DNA of 64,000 nt from Streptomyces sp. CC208A (GTDB lineage: Bacteria > Actinomycetota > Actinomycetes > Streptomycetales > Streptomycetaceae). The notes under the pieces are model-generated. The model was not told where the DNA came from. It saw only the letters and a program-made list of their open reading frames with translations, and did no database searches. The stretch covers positions 1 to 64,000 of the forward strand of contig NZ_JASCXN010000016.1 of the NCBI RefSeq assembly GCF_030010625.1, in the 5' to 3' direction. Made by a program: the position numbers and the translations under genes. The first letter of the stretch is position 1; each line of letters begins with the position of its first letter. Shown in pieces: positions 31,485-40,502 of this stretch.

Positions 31485-34352
31485 ATGACCGAGATCAACA
31501 CGGCCGCCGAGACGGCGGCCCCGCATCGCTACACGGCGGCCATGGCCGCCGACATCGAGGCACGCTGGCAGGACGCCTGGGACGCCGAGGGCACCTATGA
31601 GGCGCCGAACCCCTCCGGCGACCTGGCGGGCGACCCCGAGGTCGCCGCCCGCCCCAAGAAGTTCGTCATGGACATGTTCCCGTACCCCTCCGGTGCGGGC
31701 CTCCACGTCGGCCACCCGCTCGGCTACATCGCGACGGACGTCTTCGCCCGCCACGCGCGCATGTCCGGGTACAACGTGCTGCACACTCTCGGCTTCGACG
31801 CCTTCGGCCTGCCCGCCGAGCAGTACGCGGTACAGACCGGCACGCACCCGCGCGTGTCCACCGAGGCCAACATGGAGAACATGAAGGCCCAGCTGCGCCG
31901 GCTGGGCCTGGGCCACGACAAGCGCCGGTCCTTCGCCACGATCGACCCGGACTACTACAAGTGGACCCAGTGGATCTTCCTGCAGATCTACAACTCCTGG
32001 TACGACACCGAGGCCGCGAAGGCCCGTCCGATCGCCGAGCTGGTCGAGCAGTTCGAGAACGGCACCCGTGAGATCCCCGGCCACGCGCGCGCGTGGGCCG
32101 AGCTGTCCACCACCGAGCGCGACGCCGTCCTGGGCGAGTACCGCCTGGCGTACGCCTCCGACGCGCCGGTCAACTGGTGCCCCGGCCTGGGCACCGTCCT
32201 CGCCAACGAGGAGGTCACCGCCGACGGCCGTTCCGAGCGCGGCAACTTCCCTGTCTTCAAGGCCAAGCTGCGCCAGTGGAACATGCGCATCACCGCCTAC
32301 GCGGACCGCCTGCTCGACGACCTGGACGGCCTGGACTGGCCCGAGGCCATCAAGCTCCAGCAGCGCAACTGGATCGGCCGCTCCGAGGGCGCCCGCGTCG
32401 ACTTCCAGGTCGGCGACACCGGCGCCATCACGGTCTTCACCACCCGCCAGGACACCCTGTTCGGCGCGACCTACATGGTCCTGGCGCCGGAGCACGAGCT
32501 GGTCGAGAAGATCGTCCCGGCCGCCTGGCCCGAGGGCACCCACGCGGTGTGGACCGGCGGGCACGCCACCCCCGGCGAGGCCGTCGACGCCTACCGCAAG
32601 CAGGCCGCCTCCAAGTCCGACGTCGAGCGGCAGGCCGACGCCAAGGAGAAGACCGGTGTCTTCACCGGCGCGTACGCGACCAACCCGGTCAGCGGTGCGC
32701 AGGTGCCCGTCTTCATCGCCGACTACGTCCTCATGGGATACGGCACCGGCGCCATCATGGCCGTCCCCGCCCACGACTCCCGCGACTTCGCCTTCGCGCG
32801 CGCCTTCGAGCTGCCGATGCGCTGCGTCGTCGAGCCGAGCGACGACCGCGGCACCGACCCGTCGACCTGGGACGACGCCTTCTCCTCGTACGAGGCGAAG
32901 CTGATCGACTCCGCCAACGACGAGATCTCCCTGAACGGCCTGGGCGTCGTCGACGCCAAGGCGAAGATCACCGCCTGGCTGGCCGACCGGGGCATCGGTG
33001 AGGGCACTGTCAACTTCCGCCTGCGCGACTGGCTGTTCAGCCGCCAGCGGTACTGGGGCGAGCCCTTCCCGATCGTCTACGACGAGGACGGCGTCGCCCA
33101 CCCGCTGCCCGAGTCGATGCTCCCGCTGGAGCTGCCCGAGGTCGAGGACTACTCCCCGCGGACCTTCGACCCGGACGACGCCGACACCCAGCCCGAGACC
33201 CCGCTCTCCCGCAACGAGGAGTGGGTCAACGTCACCCTCGACCTGGGCGACGGGCCGAAGAAGTACCGCCGCGAGACCAACACCATGCCCAACTGGGCCG
33301 GTTCCTGCTGGTACGAGCTGCGCTACCTGGACCCGCGCAACGACGAGAAGCTCGTCGACCCGGCCGTCGAGCAGTACTGGATGGGTCCGCGTGAGGGCAT
33401 GCCCACCGGCGGTGTGGACCTGTACGTCGGCGGCGCCGAGCACGCCGTGCTCCACCTGCTGTACGCCCGCTTCTGGTCCAAGATCCTCTTCGACCTGGGT
33501 CACGTCTCCTCGGCCGAGCCCTTCCACAAGCTCTACAACCAGGGCATGATCCAGGCCTTCGTCTACCGCGACGCCCGCGGCATCGCGGTGCCGGCCGCCG
33601 AGGTCGAGGAGCGCGACGGCGCGTTCTGGTACGAGGGCGAGAAGGTCAGCCGCGTCCTCGGCAAGATGGGCAAGTCCCTGAAGAACGCCGTCACGCCGGA
33701 CGAGATCTGCGCCGAGTTCGGCGCCGACACCCTGCGCCTGTACGAGATGGCGATGGGCCCGCTGGACGTCTCCCGCCCGTGGGACACCCGCGCCGTCGTC
33801 GGCCAGTACCGGCTGCTCCAGCGGCTGTGGCGCAACATCGTCGACGAGTCGACCGGCGAGGTCACCGTCGTCGACACCACGCCCGACGAGGTCACGCTGC
33901 GCGCCCTGCACAAGGCGATCGACGGCGTCACCCAGGACATGGCCGGCATGCGCTTCAACACGGCCATCGCCAAGATCACCGAGCTGAACAACCATCTGAC
34001 CAAGGCCGGCGGCGCGGTCTCCCGCCAGGTCGCCGAGCAGCTGGTGCTGCTGGTCGCCCCGCTCGCCCCGCACATCGCGGAGGAGCTGTGGCACCGGCTC
34101 GGCCACACCGACTCCGTCGTCCACCAGGACTTCCCGGTCGCCGACCCGGCGTACGTGGTGGACGAGACGGTCACCTGCGTCGTGCAGATCAAGGGCAAGG
34201 TCAAGGCCCGCCTGGAGGTCTCCCCGTCGATCTCCGACGCCGACCTGGAGGCGCTGGCCCTGGCCGACCCGCACGTCGTCACGGCCCTCGGCGGCGCCGA
34301 GATCCGCAAGGTGATCGTGCGCGCGCCGAAGCTGGTGAACATCGTGGCCTGA
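31485..34352 (+). CDS. leuS: leucyl-tRNA synthetase
   Basis: Class I synthetase charging tRNA-Leu, 955 residues. HIGH-type motif in FPYPSGAGLHVGHPLGY, CP1 editing domain with TTRQDTLFGATYMVLAPEH and GYGTGAIMAVPAHDSRDF, KMSKS loop as KMGKSLKNAV (usual in actinobacteria), then the anticodon-binding domain. ATG 31485 begins MTEINTAAETAAP. Expression is probably controlled by the leader-peptide attenuator directly upstream. Confidence 0.98.
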   Translation: MTEINTAAETAAPHRYTAAMAADIEARWQDAWDAEGTYEAPNPSGDLAGDPEVAARPKKFVMDMFPYPSGAGLHVGHPLGYIATDVFARHARMSGYNVLHTLGFDAFGLPAEQYAVQTGTHPRVSTEANMENMKAQLRRLGLGHDKRRSFATIDPDYYKWTQWIFLQIYNSWYDTEAAKARPIAELVEQFENGTREIPGHARAWAELSTTERDAVLGEYRLAYASDAPVNWCPGLGTVLANEEVTADGRSERGNFPVFKAKLRQWNMRITAYADRLLDDLDGLDWPEAIKLQQRNWIGRSEGARVDFQVGDTGAITVFTTRQDTLFGATYMVLAPEHELVEKIVPAAWPEGTHAVWTGGHATPGEAVDAYRKQAASKSDVERQADAKEKTGVFTGAYATNPVSGAQVPVFIADYVLMGYGTGAIMAVPAHDSRDFAFARAFELPMRCVVEPSDDRGTDPSTWDDAFSSYEAKLIDSANDEISLNGLGVVDAKAKITAWLADRGIGEGTVNFRLRDWLFSRQRYWGEPFPIVYDEDGVAHPLPESMLPLELPEVEDYSPRTFDPDDADTQPETPLSRNEEWVNVTLDLGDGPKKYRRETNTMPNWAGSCWYELRYLDPRNDEKLVDPAVEQYWMGPREGMPTGGVDLYVGGAEHAVLHLLYARFWSKILFDLGHVSSAEPFHKLYNQGMIQAFVYRDARGIAVPAAEVEERDGAFWYEGEKVSRVLGKMGKSLKNAVTPDEICAEFGADTLRLYEMAMGPLDVSRPWDTRAVVGQYRLLQRLWRNIVDESTGEVTVVDTTPDEVTLRALHKAIDGVTQDMAGMRFNTAIAKITELNNHLTKAGGAVSRQVAEQLVLLVAPLAPHIAEELWHRLGHTDSVVHQDFPVADPAYVVDETVTCVVQIKGKVKARLEVSPSISDADLEALALADPHVVTALGGAEIRKVIVRAPKLVNIVA

Positions 34353-34382
34353 GCGCCGCCACGGGCCTAGGGGGTTTCCCCT

Positions 34383-34425
34383 ACGGGCAGGTTGGGGGTT
34401 CCGTTGGAACCACCGGCCTGCCCGT
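34383..34425 (+). terminator. terminator after leuS
   Basis: ACGGGCAGG (34383-34391) pairs with CCTGCCCGT (34417-34425), with an inner GGTTCC/GGAACC stem. Confidence 0.75.
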
Positions 34426-34486
34426 TCCGTTTACCGTGGAAGAACCACAGACGTGGGACGCCGACGGAGCCTGAGGAGCGACGCAC

Positions 34487-35233
34487 ATGGAAGCCGCGAT
34501 TGTCACGATCCTGGCGCTGCTCTTCCTCTCGTTCGTGGCGCTCGGGGTCTACGCCACCGTGAAGGTCGTCAAGGCCGCCAAGCGCGGCGTCGACCGCACC
34601 CTCGACCAGGCCCGCCGTACCGTCGAGGACACCACGCTGCGGGCCAAGAGCCTCGGACAGGTGGGCACCGCCGCGGAGCTGGCCAGACTGCGGCTCTCGC
34701 TGCGCAACTCGATGCGCGCCACGCAGGAGGCGCTCCGGGCGGGGGCCGTGGAGGACGCCTCGCTGCGGGAGTCGCTCGACCTCTTCGCCCGGCTCAGCGC
34801 CCACGGCCGCGAGCTGGACGAGGACCTCAAGCGCCTGGAGCGGGAGCCGGACAAGGCGTACGTGGCCGGGCAGCTGCCCGCGCTCACCGAGCGGACCGAG
34901 CGGATCACCGGCTCGGCCGACGCGCTGCGGCAGGCCGCCCACGACCGGGCCCGGCGGTTCGCCGAGGACGACCTGGAGACGCTGAGCGCCCAGATCGACG
35001 TCGAGACGGGCGCGCTGCGCCACTGGACGGCCTCGGACCGGGGTACGCCCTCCGGCCGGGGTGCGGCCGCGGCCGATCCGGCCGGGACCGGTCCGTCGCA
35101 GCCGGCCTGGTACGAGTCGGGCGCCGGGTCGGAGCCCCGGCTCGGCGAGGAGCCGCAGGCGATCACCGCGCCGGACCCCCGGACGACCGCGTACCCGTGG
35201 GAGAAGAAGGCCCGGCCGGAGTCCGCCGGCTGA
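34487..35233 (+). CDS. membrane-anchored coiled-coil protein, uncharacterised
   Basis: 248 residues. One N-terminal membrane helix (IVTILALLFLSFVALGVYAT) followed by a basic stretch (VKAAKRGVDR) and about 150 residues of charged alpha-helical, probably coiled-coil, sequence with leucine spacing (ELARLRLSLRNSMRATQEAL, LDEDLKRLEREPDKA). The tail is Pro/Gly-rich. No catalytic motif. ATG 34487 has GAGGAG at 8 bases. Found next to leuS in Streptomyces; function unknown. Confidence 0.8.
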   Translation: MEAAIVTILALLFLSFVALGVYATVKVVKAAKRGVDRTLDQARRTVEDTTLRAKSLGQVGTAAELARLRLSLRNSMRATQEALRAGAVEDASLRESLDLFARLSAHGRELDEDLKRLEREPDKAYVAGQLPALTERTERITGSADALRQAAHDRARRFAEDDLETLSAQIDVETGALRHWTASDRGTPSGRGAAAADPAGTGPSQPAWYESGAGSEPRLGEEPQAITAPDPRTTAYPWEKKARPESAG

Positions 35234-35298
35234 CCGCCCGCGGGGCCGCCGGACGGGGCGTGACCGGGGCCGGGCTGCCGAGCGGCGGCCGTGGCGGG

Positions 35299-35304
35299 TA
35301 ACCT
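35299..35304 (+). promoter_or_regulatory. -10 box of leaderless degV gene
   Basis: TAACCT ends 7 bases before ATG 35312. Confidence 0.55.
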
Positions 35305-35311
35305 CCCGCTC

Positions 35312-36157
35312 ATGTCCCGGCATGTCGCGATCGTCACCGATTCAACGGCCTACCTGCCACCCCAGACGATGGAGCGGCACGCCATCACCGCGGTCCCGCT
35401 GACCGTCGTCATCGGCGACCGCGCCCTCCTGGAGGGCACCGAGATCTCGGCCAGAGCGCTCACCGAGGCCCTGCAGAAGCACCGGTCCGTCACCACCTCC
35501 CGGCCCAGCCCCGAGGTCTTCGCCGCCGCCTACCGGGAGGCCGCCGAGGCGGGCGCGCGCGGGATCGTCTCCCTCCACCTCTCCGCCGAGGTCTCCGGCA
35601 CCTACGACGCCGCCCTGCTCGCGGCGAAGGACGCCCCGGTCCCCGTACGGGTCGTGGACACCCGCATGATCGGCATGGCCCTCGGCTTCTGCGCCCTCGC
35701 GGCGGCGGAGGTCGTGGAGGCCGGCGGCTCGCTGGAGGAAGCGGTCGCGGCGGCCGAGAAGCGGGCCGGGGACACCTCCGCCTACTTCTACGTCGACACC
35801 TTGGAGCACCTGCGCCGAGGCGGGCGGATCGGGACCGCGCAGGCCCTGCTCGGCTCCGCGCTCGCGGTGAAACCGCTGCTCGAACTCGAAGGCGGCCGCA
35901 TCGAACTGCGCGAGAAGGTGCGGACCGCGTCGAAGGCGATCGCCCGCCTCGAGGAGCTCGCCGTCGAGCGGGCCGGCTCCGGCCCCGTCGACATCGCCGT
36001 CCACCACCTCTCCGCGCCGGAACGGGCCGAGGCGCTGGCCGAACGCCTGCGGGAGCGGGTGCCCGGCATCGCGGAGCTGCACGTCAGCGAGGTCGGCGCG
36101 GTCATCGGCGCGCACACCGGGCCGGGGCTGCTCGCGGTGGTCGTCTCTCCGCGCTGA
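35312..36157 (+). CDS. DegV family fatty-acid-binding protein
   Basis: 281 residues. The family binds a fatty acid and, as FakB in Firmicutes, presents it to the kinase FakA. Signatures: HVAIVTDSTAYLP, VTTSRPSPEVF, SLHLSAEVSGTYDAA, VVDTRMIGMALGF and YVDTLEHLRRGGRIG. No FakA gene is in the window, so its partner is unknown. A TAACCT box 7 bases upstream predicts leaderless translation. Confidence 0.92.
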   Translation: MSRHVAIVTDSTAYLPPQTMERHAITAVPLTVVIGDRALLEGTEISARALTEALQKHRSVTTSRPSPEVFAAAYREAAEAGARGIVSLHLSAEVSGTYDAALLAAKDAPVPVRVVDTRMIGMALGFCALAAAEVVEAGGSLEEAVAAAEKRAGDTSAYFYVDTLEHLRRGGRIGTAQALLGSALAVKPLLELEGGRIELREKVRTASKAIARLEELAVERAGSGPVDIAVHHLSAPERAEALAERLRERVPGIAELHVSEVGAVIGAHTGPGLLAVVVSPR

Positions 36158-36265
36158 GGCGGGGCCGAGACAGGGTCTTTCACCCTTGTGGGTGAGGGAG
36201 TTGTCCACCGGCGGGTCGCTCTCCACAGAAGTCGGCGGGCGACCGCACGGGCCCGCGGCGGACCC

Positions 36266-36271
36266 TACCGT
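36266..36271 (+). promoter_or_regulatory. -10 box upstream of comEA
   Basis: TACCGT ends 7 bases before ATG 36279. Confidence 0.5.
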
Positions 36272-36278
36272 CGCAGGC

Positions 36279-37268
36279 ATGGATCTTCGGACGACTGTTT
36301 CTTCCGTTCCTTCCGCGCCTTCTGCTTCTTCTGCCTCTTCCTCGACGCGTTCTGCCTCGACGAGGCCCGGTGCCACGAGGTCCCGGCGGGGTGCGCCGCC
36401 GGGACGGGCCCGCCGGCGGGCCCGTGTGAGGCGCGTTCTCTCGCCACCGGGTGTCGCCGGGGGCGAGGCGGGGGTGGTACGGGAACGGGGGGACGCTCTG
36501 TTTCCGCCACCGGCCCCGGAGCCGGTGGCGGTCGACGAATCGGTGGCCGTTGCCGAACCGGTGGTCCTCGCTACGGGGGAGCGGCGGTGGCGGGCGGCGG
36601 TGCGGGAGCGGCTGCCACTGTGGGTGCAGACGCGGTGCGGGCTGGAGCCGAGGTCGCTGGCGGCGCTCGCCGTGGTGCTGGTGGTGGCGGCCTGTGCGGC
36701 CGGCGGTTTCTTCTGGGCGGGGCGGCCGGAGCCGGTGGGCGCGCCGGAGCTCGTCCGGGCCGAGCCGGTGGCGGCCTCGCCTCCTGCGGCACGGCCGGGT
36801 GAGGGTCTTGGCGGTGGTGCTCCGAGCGGTGGTGGTCCGGCGAAGGTCGTCGTGGACGTGGGCGGGAAGGTCCACAGGCCGGGGGTGCTGACCCTGCCGG
36901 CCGGGTCACGGGTCGTGGACGCGCTGCGGGCCGCCGGGGGAGTGCGGCCCGGCGCGGATCTGACGGGGATCAACCGGGCCCGGGTCCTCCTCGACGGTGA
37001 GCAGGTGCTTGTCGGGGTGCCCGCGCCGCCCGCCGGCGGCGGACCGGGGCCCGTGGTGGGGTCGGGCGGGGGCGGTGCGCCGCTGAGCCTCAACACGGCG
37101 ACGGTCGAGCAGTTCGACGGGCTGCCGGGGGTGGGTCCGGTGCTCGCCCGGCGGATCGTCGACCACCGCACGGCGCACGGCGGGTTCCGCTCGGTCGAGG
37201 AGCTGCGCGAGGTCGACGGGATCGGCGAGCGGCGCTTCGCCGACCTCCAGCCGTTGGTGCGGCCGTGA
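36279..37268 (+). CDS. comEA: ComEA family DNA-binding protein
   Basis: 329 residues: a Ser-rich N-terminus with unusually many TCT/TCC codons, a basic region, one membrane helix (LAALAVVLVVAACAAGGFFW, ~130-150), a SLBB domain (VVVDVGGKVHRPGVLTLPAG) and a C-terminal helix-hairpin-helix pair (LNTATVEQFDGLPGVGPVLA, ELREVDGIGERRF). In competent bacteria ComEA binds incoming DNA outside the membrane; in streptomycetes its role is not established. The stop overlaps comEC (GTGA), a fixed pair. Confidence 0.93.
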   Translation: MDLRTTVSSVPSAPSASSASSSTRSASTRPGATRSRRGAPPGRARRRARVRRVLSPPGVAGGEAGVVRERGDALFPPPAPEPVAVDESVAVAEPVVLATGERRWRAAVRERLPLWVQTRCGLEPRSLAALAVVLVVAACAAGGFFWAGRPEPVGAPELVRAEPVAASPPAARPGEGLGGGAPSGGGPAKVVVDVGGKVHRPGVLTLPAGSRVVDALRAAGGVRPGADLTGINRARVLLDGEQVLVGVPAPPAGGGPGPVVGSGGGGAPLSLNTATVEQFDGLPGVGPVLARRIVDHRTAHGGFRSVEELREVDGIGERRFADLQPLVRP

Positions 37269-39760
37269 CCAGCCGGGACGAGACGGCCGATCTGCGGCTC
37301 GTGCCGCCTGCCCTGGCCGCCTGGGCGGCGGCCGCCGTGGCGCTGGGGGTCGCCGGGTGGTGGACGGTCGCCGGGGTGGGCTTCTGTCTGGCCGGAGCGG
37401 TGGTGCTGCTGACACCGGCGGTGGCGCGGCGGCTCACCGGGGGCCGGGATCCGGCGGGAGCGGGAGAGGGCGCCCGAGGCAGGGCCGGTGCGGGTGGGGG
37501 AGGCGTGAAGGTGCCGGGGTGGCGGCTGCGGGCCACCGCCTGGGCCGGGGTGCTGCTGTGCGCCGCTGCGGGGGCCGCTTCGGCGGGGCTGCACGCGGCG
37601 GACCTGCGGCGGGGGCCGGTGCCCGTTCTGGCCCAGGAGTACGGCAGGGCCCGGGCGGAGGTGACGGTGACCGCGGATCCCCGGCTCACCCGGCCGCGGG
37701 TGAGCGGGCGGTCGATGGTGCCGGTGTCGGTGGTCGTGGAGGCCGAGGTGAGCCTGGTGGAGCGGGCGGACGGCACGGCCCACCGGACCCGCGCCCCGGT
37801 GCTGCTGATCGTGCCGCCGGGGGAGGGGCGGGACGCGTGGCTGCGGCTGCTGCCGTCCACACGGTTGCGGGTCACCGCCCGCTTCGCCCCGCCCATGGCG
37901 CCGGGGGATCCGTTCGCGGCCGTGCTGAGGGCCGGGGCGGGGCCGCCGCGGGTGGTGGGGGCGCCGAGCGCGCTCCAGCGGGCCGCAGGCGAGCTGCGGG
38001 CGGGGCTGCGGGAGGCGAGCGACGGGCTCGCCCCGGACGCGCGGGCGCTGCTTCCCGGGCTTGTCGTGGGGGACACGTCCCGGATCGGCACCGACCTGCG
38101 GGAGGCCTTCGAGGCCACCGACCTCACCCACCTACTGGCTGTCTCAGGAAGCAACCTCTCGATCGTGCTGCTCCTGCTCGTCGGGCGTCCGGGGCGGGCG
38201 CGGCAGGTGGAGCGGGGCGGGCTCGCTCCCCGGATCGGGCTCTCGCTGCGCGGGACCGCGCTGGCGGGCGCGGGGCTCACGCTGGCCTTCGTGGTCGTGT
38301 GCCGGCCCGATCCGAGCGTGCTGCGGGCGGCGGCCTGCGGGCTTGTCGTGCTGCTGGCCGTCGCGACCGGCCGCAGGAGGTCGCTGCTCCCGGCGCTGGC
38401 CGCGGCGGTGTTGGTCCTGGTGCTGTACGACCCCTGGCTGGCGCGGAGTTACGGGTTCCTGCTGTCGGTCCTGGCCACCGGGGCGCTGCTGGTGGTGGCG
38501 CCGGGGTGGAGCGAGGCGCTGCGGCGGCGCGGGGTGCCGGGCCGGCTCGCGGAGGCGCTGGCCGCCGCGCTGGCGGCCCAGGCGGTGACCGCGCCGGTCG
38601 TGGTGGTCTTCGCGGGCCGGATGAGTCTGGTGGCGATTCCGGCGAACCTCTTCGCGGAGCTGGCGGTGGCGCCGGCGACGGTGTTCGGCTTCGCGGCGCT
38701 CGCCGTGGCACCGGTGTGGGCGGCGGGTGCGGCGGGGCTCGCGTGGGTGGCGGGCTGGCCGGCCGGCTGGATCGCCGGGGTGGCCCGGGCGGGTGCGGCG
38801 CTGCCGGGGGCGGAGCTGGCGTGGCCCGGCGGCTGGTGGGGAGGGGCGGCGCTGGCGCTCGTCACGGTCGTGGCGGTGGCCGGGGCGCGGCGGCTGCGGC
38901 ACCGGACCTGGCCGGTGGTCGGCGTGGCCGTGCTGCTGGTGCTCGTGGTGGTGCGGCCGGTGCCGCTGGTGCGCTGGGTCACCGGCTGGCCGCCGCCCGG
39001 CTGGGTGTTCGCGATGTGCCAGGTGGGGCAAGGGGACGCGACGGTGCTCGCGGCGGGCGGGGAGGAAGGGGTGGTGGTGGACGCCGGTCCTGACCCGGCG
39101 GCGGTGGACCGCTGTCTGCGCGAACTGGGCGTGACACGGGTGCCGTTGCTGGTGCTGACCCACTTTCACGCCGACCATGTGGCCGGTCTGCCGGGGGTGT
39201 TGAGAGGGCGGGCCGTTGGGGCGATCCAGACCACGGGGCTCGAAGAACCTTCCGGGCAGGCGGAGTTCGTCCGACGGGTGGCGGGGGAGGCGGGGGTGCC
39301 GGTGGTCCGGGCGGAGTCGGGGGAGCGGCGGCGGGCCGGGGCGCTGGAGTGGCGGGTGCTGTGGCCGCCGGGCGGTCCGGGGCCGCCGGTCGGCGGGGCG
39401 AACGACGCCAGCGTCACGCTGCTTGTCCGCGGGCCGGGCGGGGTGAGCGTCCTGCTGCTCGGCGATCTGGAGCCTCCGGCGCAGCGGGCCCTGCTGCGGG
39501 CGCATCCGGAGCTGGGACCGGTGGACGTGCTGAAGGTGGCGCACCACGGCTCCCCGCACCAGGACCCCGGCCTGACCGCCGCGGTACGGCCCCGGCTGGC
39601 GCTGGTGTCCACGGGGCGCAACACCTACGGCCACCCTTCGCCCCGGACGCTGGCGGCGCTGCGGGCGGGCGGCGCCAGGGTGCTGCGGACCGACCGGGAC
39701 GGGGCGATCGCGGTGGCGGGCGCGGGGAGGGAGCTGGTGGCCGTGGCGAGAGGGCGGTGA
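37265..39760 (+). CDS. comEC: ComEC/Rec2 family DNA-uptake channel protein
   Basis: 831 residues: N-terminal membrane segments and soluble region, a multi-pass competence domain (~265-560; LTHLLAVSGSNLSIVLLLLV is its signature) and a C-terminal metallo-beta-lactamase domain with VLTHFHADHVAGLPG, LLLGDLEP and KVAHHGSPHQD. ComEC forms the channel for single-stranded DNA and the MBL domain may degrade the other strand. GTG 37265 overlaps the comEA stop. A hairpin terminator overlaps the stop. Confidence 0.95.
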   Translation: MTSRDETADLRLVPPALAAWAAAAVALGVAGWWTVAGVGFCLAGAVVLLTPAVARRLTGGRDPAGAGEGARGRAGAGGGGVKVPGWRLRATAWAGVLLCAAAGAASAGLHAADLRRGPVPVLAQEYGRARAEVTVTADPRLTRPRVSGRSMVPVSVVVEAEVSLVERADGTAHRTRAPVLLIVPPGEGRDAWLRLLPSTRLRVTARFAPPMAPGDPFAAVLRAGAGPPRVVGAPSALQRAAGELRAGLREASDGLAPDARALLPGLVVGDTSRIGTDLREAFEATDLTHLLAVSGSNLSIVLLLLVGRPGRARQVERGGLAPRIGLSLRGTALAGAGLTLAFVVVCRPDPSVLRAAACGLVVLLAVATGRRRSLLPALAAAVLVLVLYDPWLARSYGFLLSVLATGALLVVAPGWSEALRRRGVPGRLAEALAAALAAQAVTAPVVVVFAGRMSLVAIPANLFAELAVAPATVFGFAALAVAPVWAAGAAGLAWVAGWPAGWIAGVARAGAALPGAELAWPGGWWGGAALALVTVVAVAGARRLRHRTWPVVGVAVLLVLVVVRPVPLVRWVTGWPPPGWVFAMCQVGQGDATVLAAGGEEGVVVDAGPDPAAVDRCLRELGVTRVPLLVLTHFHADHVAGLPGVLRGRAVGAIQTTGLEEPSGQAEFVRRVAGEAGVPVVRAESGERRRAGALEWRVLWPPGGPGPPVGGANDASVTLLVRGPGGVSVLLLGDLEPPAQRALLRAHPELGPVDVLKVAHHGSPHQDPGLTAAVRPRLALVSTGRNTYGHPSPRTLAALRAGGARVLRTDRDGAIAVAGAGRELVAVARGR

Positions 39761-39776
39761 CCCGGAGGTTCGGGTC
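39759..39776 (+). terminator. short hairpin at the comEC stop
   Basis: GACCCG (39759-39764) pairs with CGGGTC (39771-39776), loop of 6. Confidence 0.5.
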
Positions 39777-39814
39777 TGGCGGAGGCCCAGGGCCGGGCGG
39801 GCTGGGCGAGGAGG

Positions 39815-39856
39815 TGCTTGTAAAGAAACGCTTATAAAGAAATGCTTGTAAAGGAG
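39815..39856 (+). promoter_or_regulatory. three 14-bp tandem repeats (operator-like) before the HTH gene
   Basis: TGCTTGTAAAGAAA, CGCTTATAAAGAAA and TGCTTGTAAAGGAG follow each other without gaps. The patch is strikingly AT-rich for this genome and directly precedes an ArsR-like regulator, so an autoregulatory operator is likely. The last unit also contains the strongest SD in the window (AAAGGAG). Confidence 0.7.
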
Positions 39857-39880
39857 TCTTTCTATGGATGGCTTTAGATC

Positions 39881-40498
39881 ATGCCGGAGAACAGTGCACC
39901 CCCGCCCGAGGGCGAGCAGTCCCACAGCGTCAGGCTGACCGATCCCCGGGCCCTGCGGGCCTACGCCCATCCCCTGCGGATGACCCTGGTCGGGCTGCTG
40001 CGCCGGCACGGGCCCTTCACCGCCACCCGGGCCGCCGAGCTGACCGGAGAGTCGGTGGCCAGCTGCTCGTACCACCTGCGGATACTCGCCAAGTACGGGC
40101 TTGTGGAGGAGGCGCCGGGCGGGCGCGGCAGGGAGAAGCCCTGGCGGGCCACCGCCCGGTACACCGAGTGGCCCGGCTACAGCGACGACGCCTCGGTCGC
40201 CCAGGCGGCCGACGAACTCAACGTGGCCGTCGCCGAACGGTACTTCGGGCGGTTCGCCCACGCCCTGGAGAACCGGGCGGGCGTGTCGAAGGAGTGGCGG
40301 GAGGCCGAGCTCTTCGGGGACGCCCTCGTCTACATCACACCCGAGGAGCTCACCGCCCTCGGGCAGCGGATCGACGAACTGCTCCGGGCCTATGCGGACC
40401 GGGAGGACGACCCCGCGCTCCGGCCGCCCGGCGCGCAGCCCGTCAGCTTCCTGAAGATCGCCTACCTGGACCCGGACACCGACGACGACAAGGAGTGA
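39881..40498 (+). CDS. ArsR-like winged-helix transcriptional regulator
   Basis: 205 residues: winged-helix HTH at ~20-85 (DPRALRAYAHPLRMTLVGLL, FTATRAAELTGESVASCSYH, LAKYGLVEEAPGGRGREKPW), followed by a helical effector or dimer domain (~95-190). The HTH class often represses a co-transcribed exporter. ATG 39881; its SD is poor (GGATGG), while the excellent SD at 39850-39856 serves an out-of-frame ATG at 39864 that opens a 24-codon overlapping frame. Five bases separate the stop from the MFS gene, whose SD lies in this gene's end. Confidence 0.88.
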   Translation: MPENSAPPPEGEQSHSVRLTDPRALRAYAHPLRMTLVGLLRRHGPFTATRAAELTGESVASCSYHLRILAKYGLVEEAPGGRGREKPWRATARYTEWPGYSDDASVAQAADELNVAVAERYFGRFAHALENRAGVSKEWREAELFGDALVYITPEELTALGQRIDELLRAYADREDDPALRPPGAQPVSFLKIAYLDPDTDDDKE

Positions 40499-40502
40499 CA
40501 GG

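Noticed and set aside
33660..33690. KMGKS instead of KMSKS in leucyl-tRNA synthetase
   Set aside because: This variant is usual in actinobacterial LeuRS, so it is not evidence of a defective or unusual enzyme.
31428..34274. A 948-codon minus-strand open frame opposite leuS
   Set aside because: Composition is Val/Gly/Asp-rich without domains; it is the shadow of LeuRS codons.
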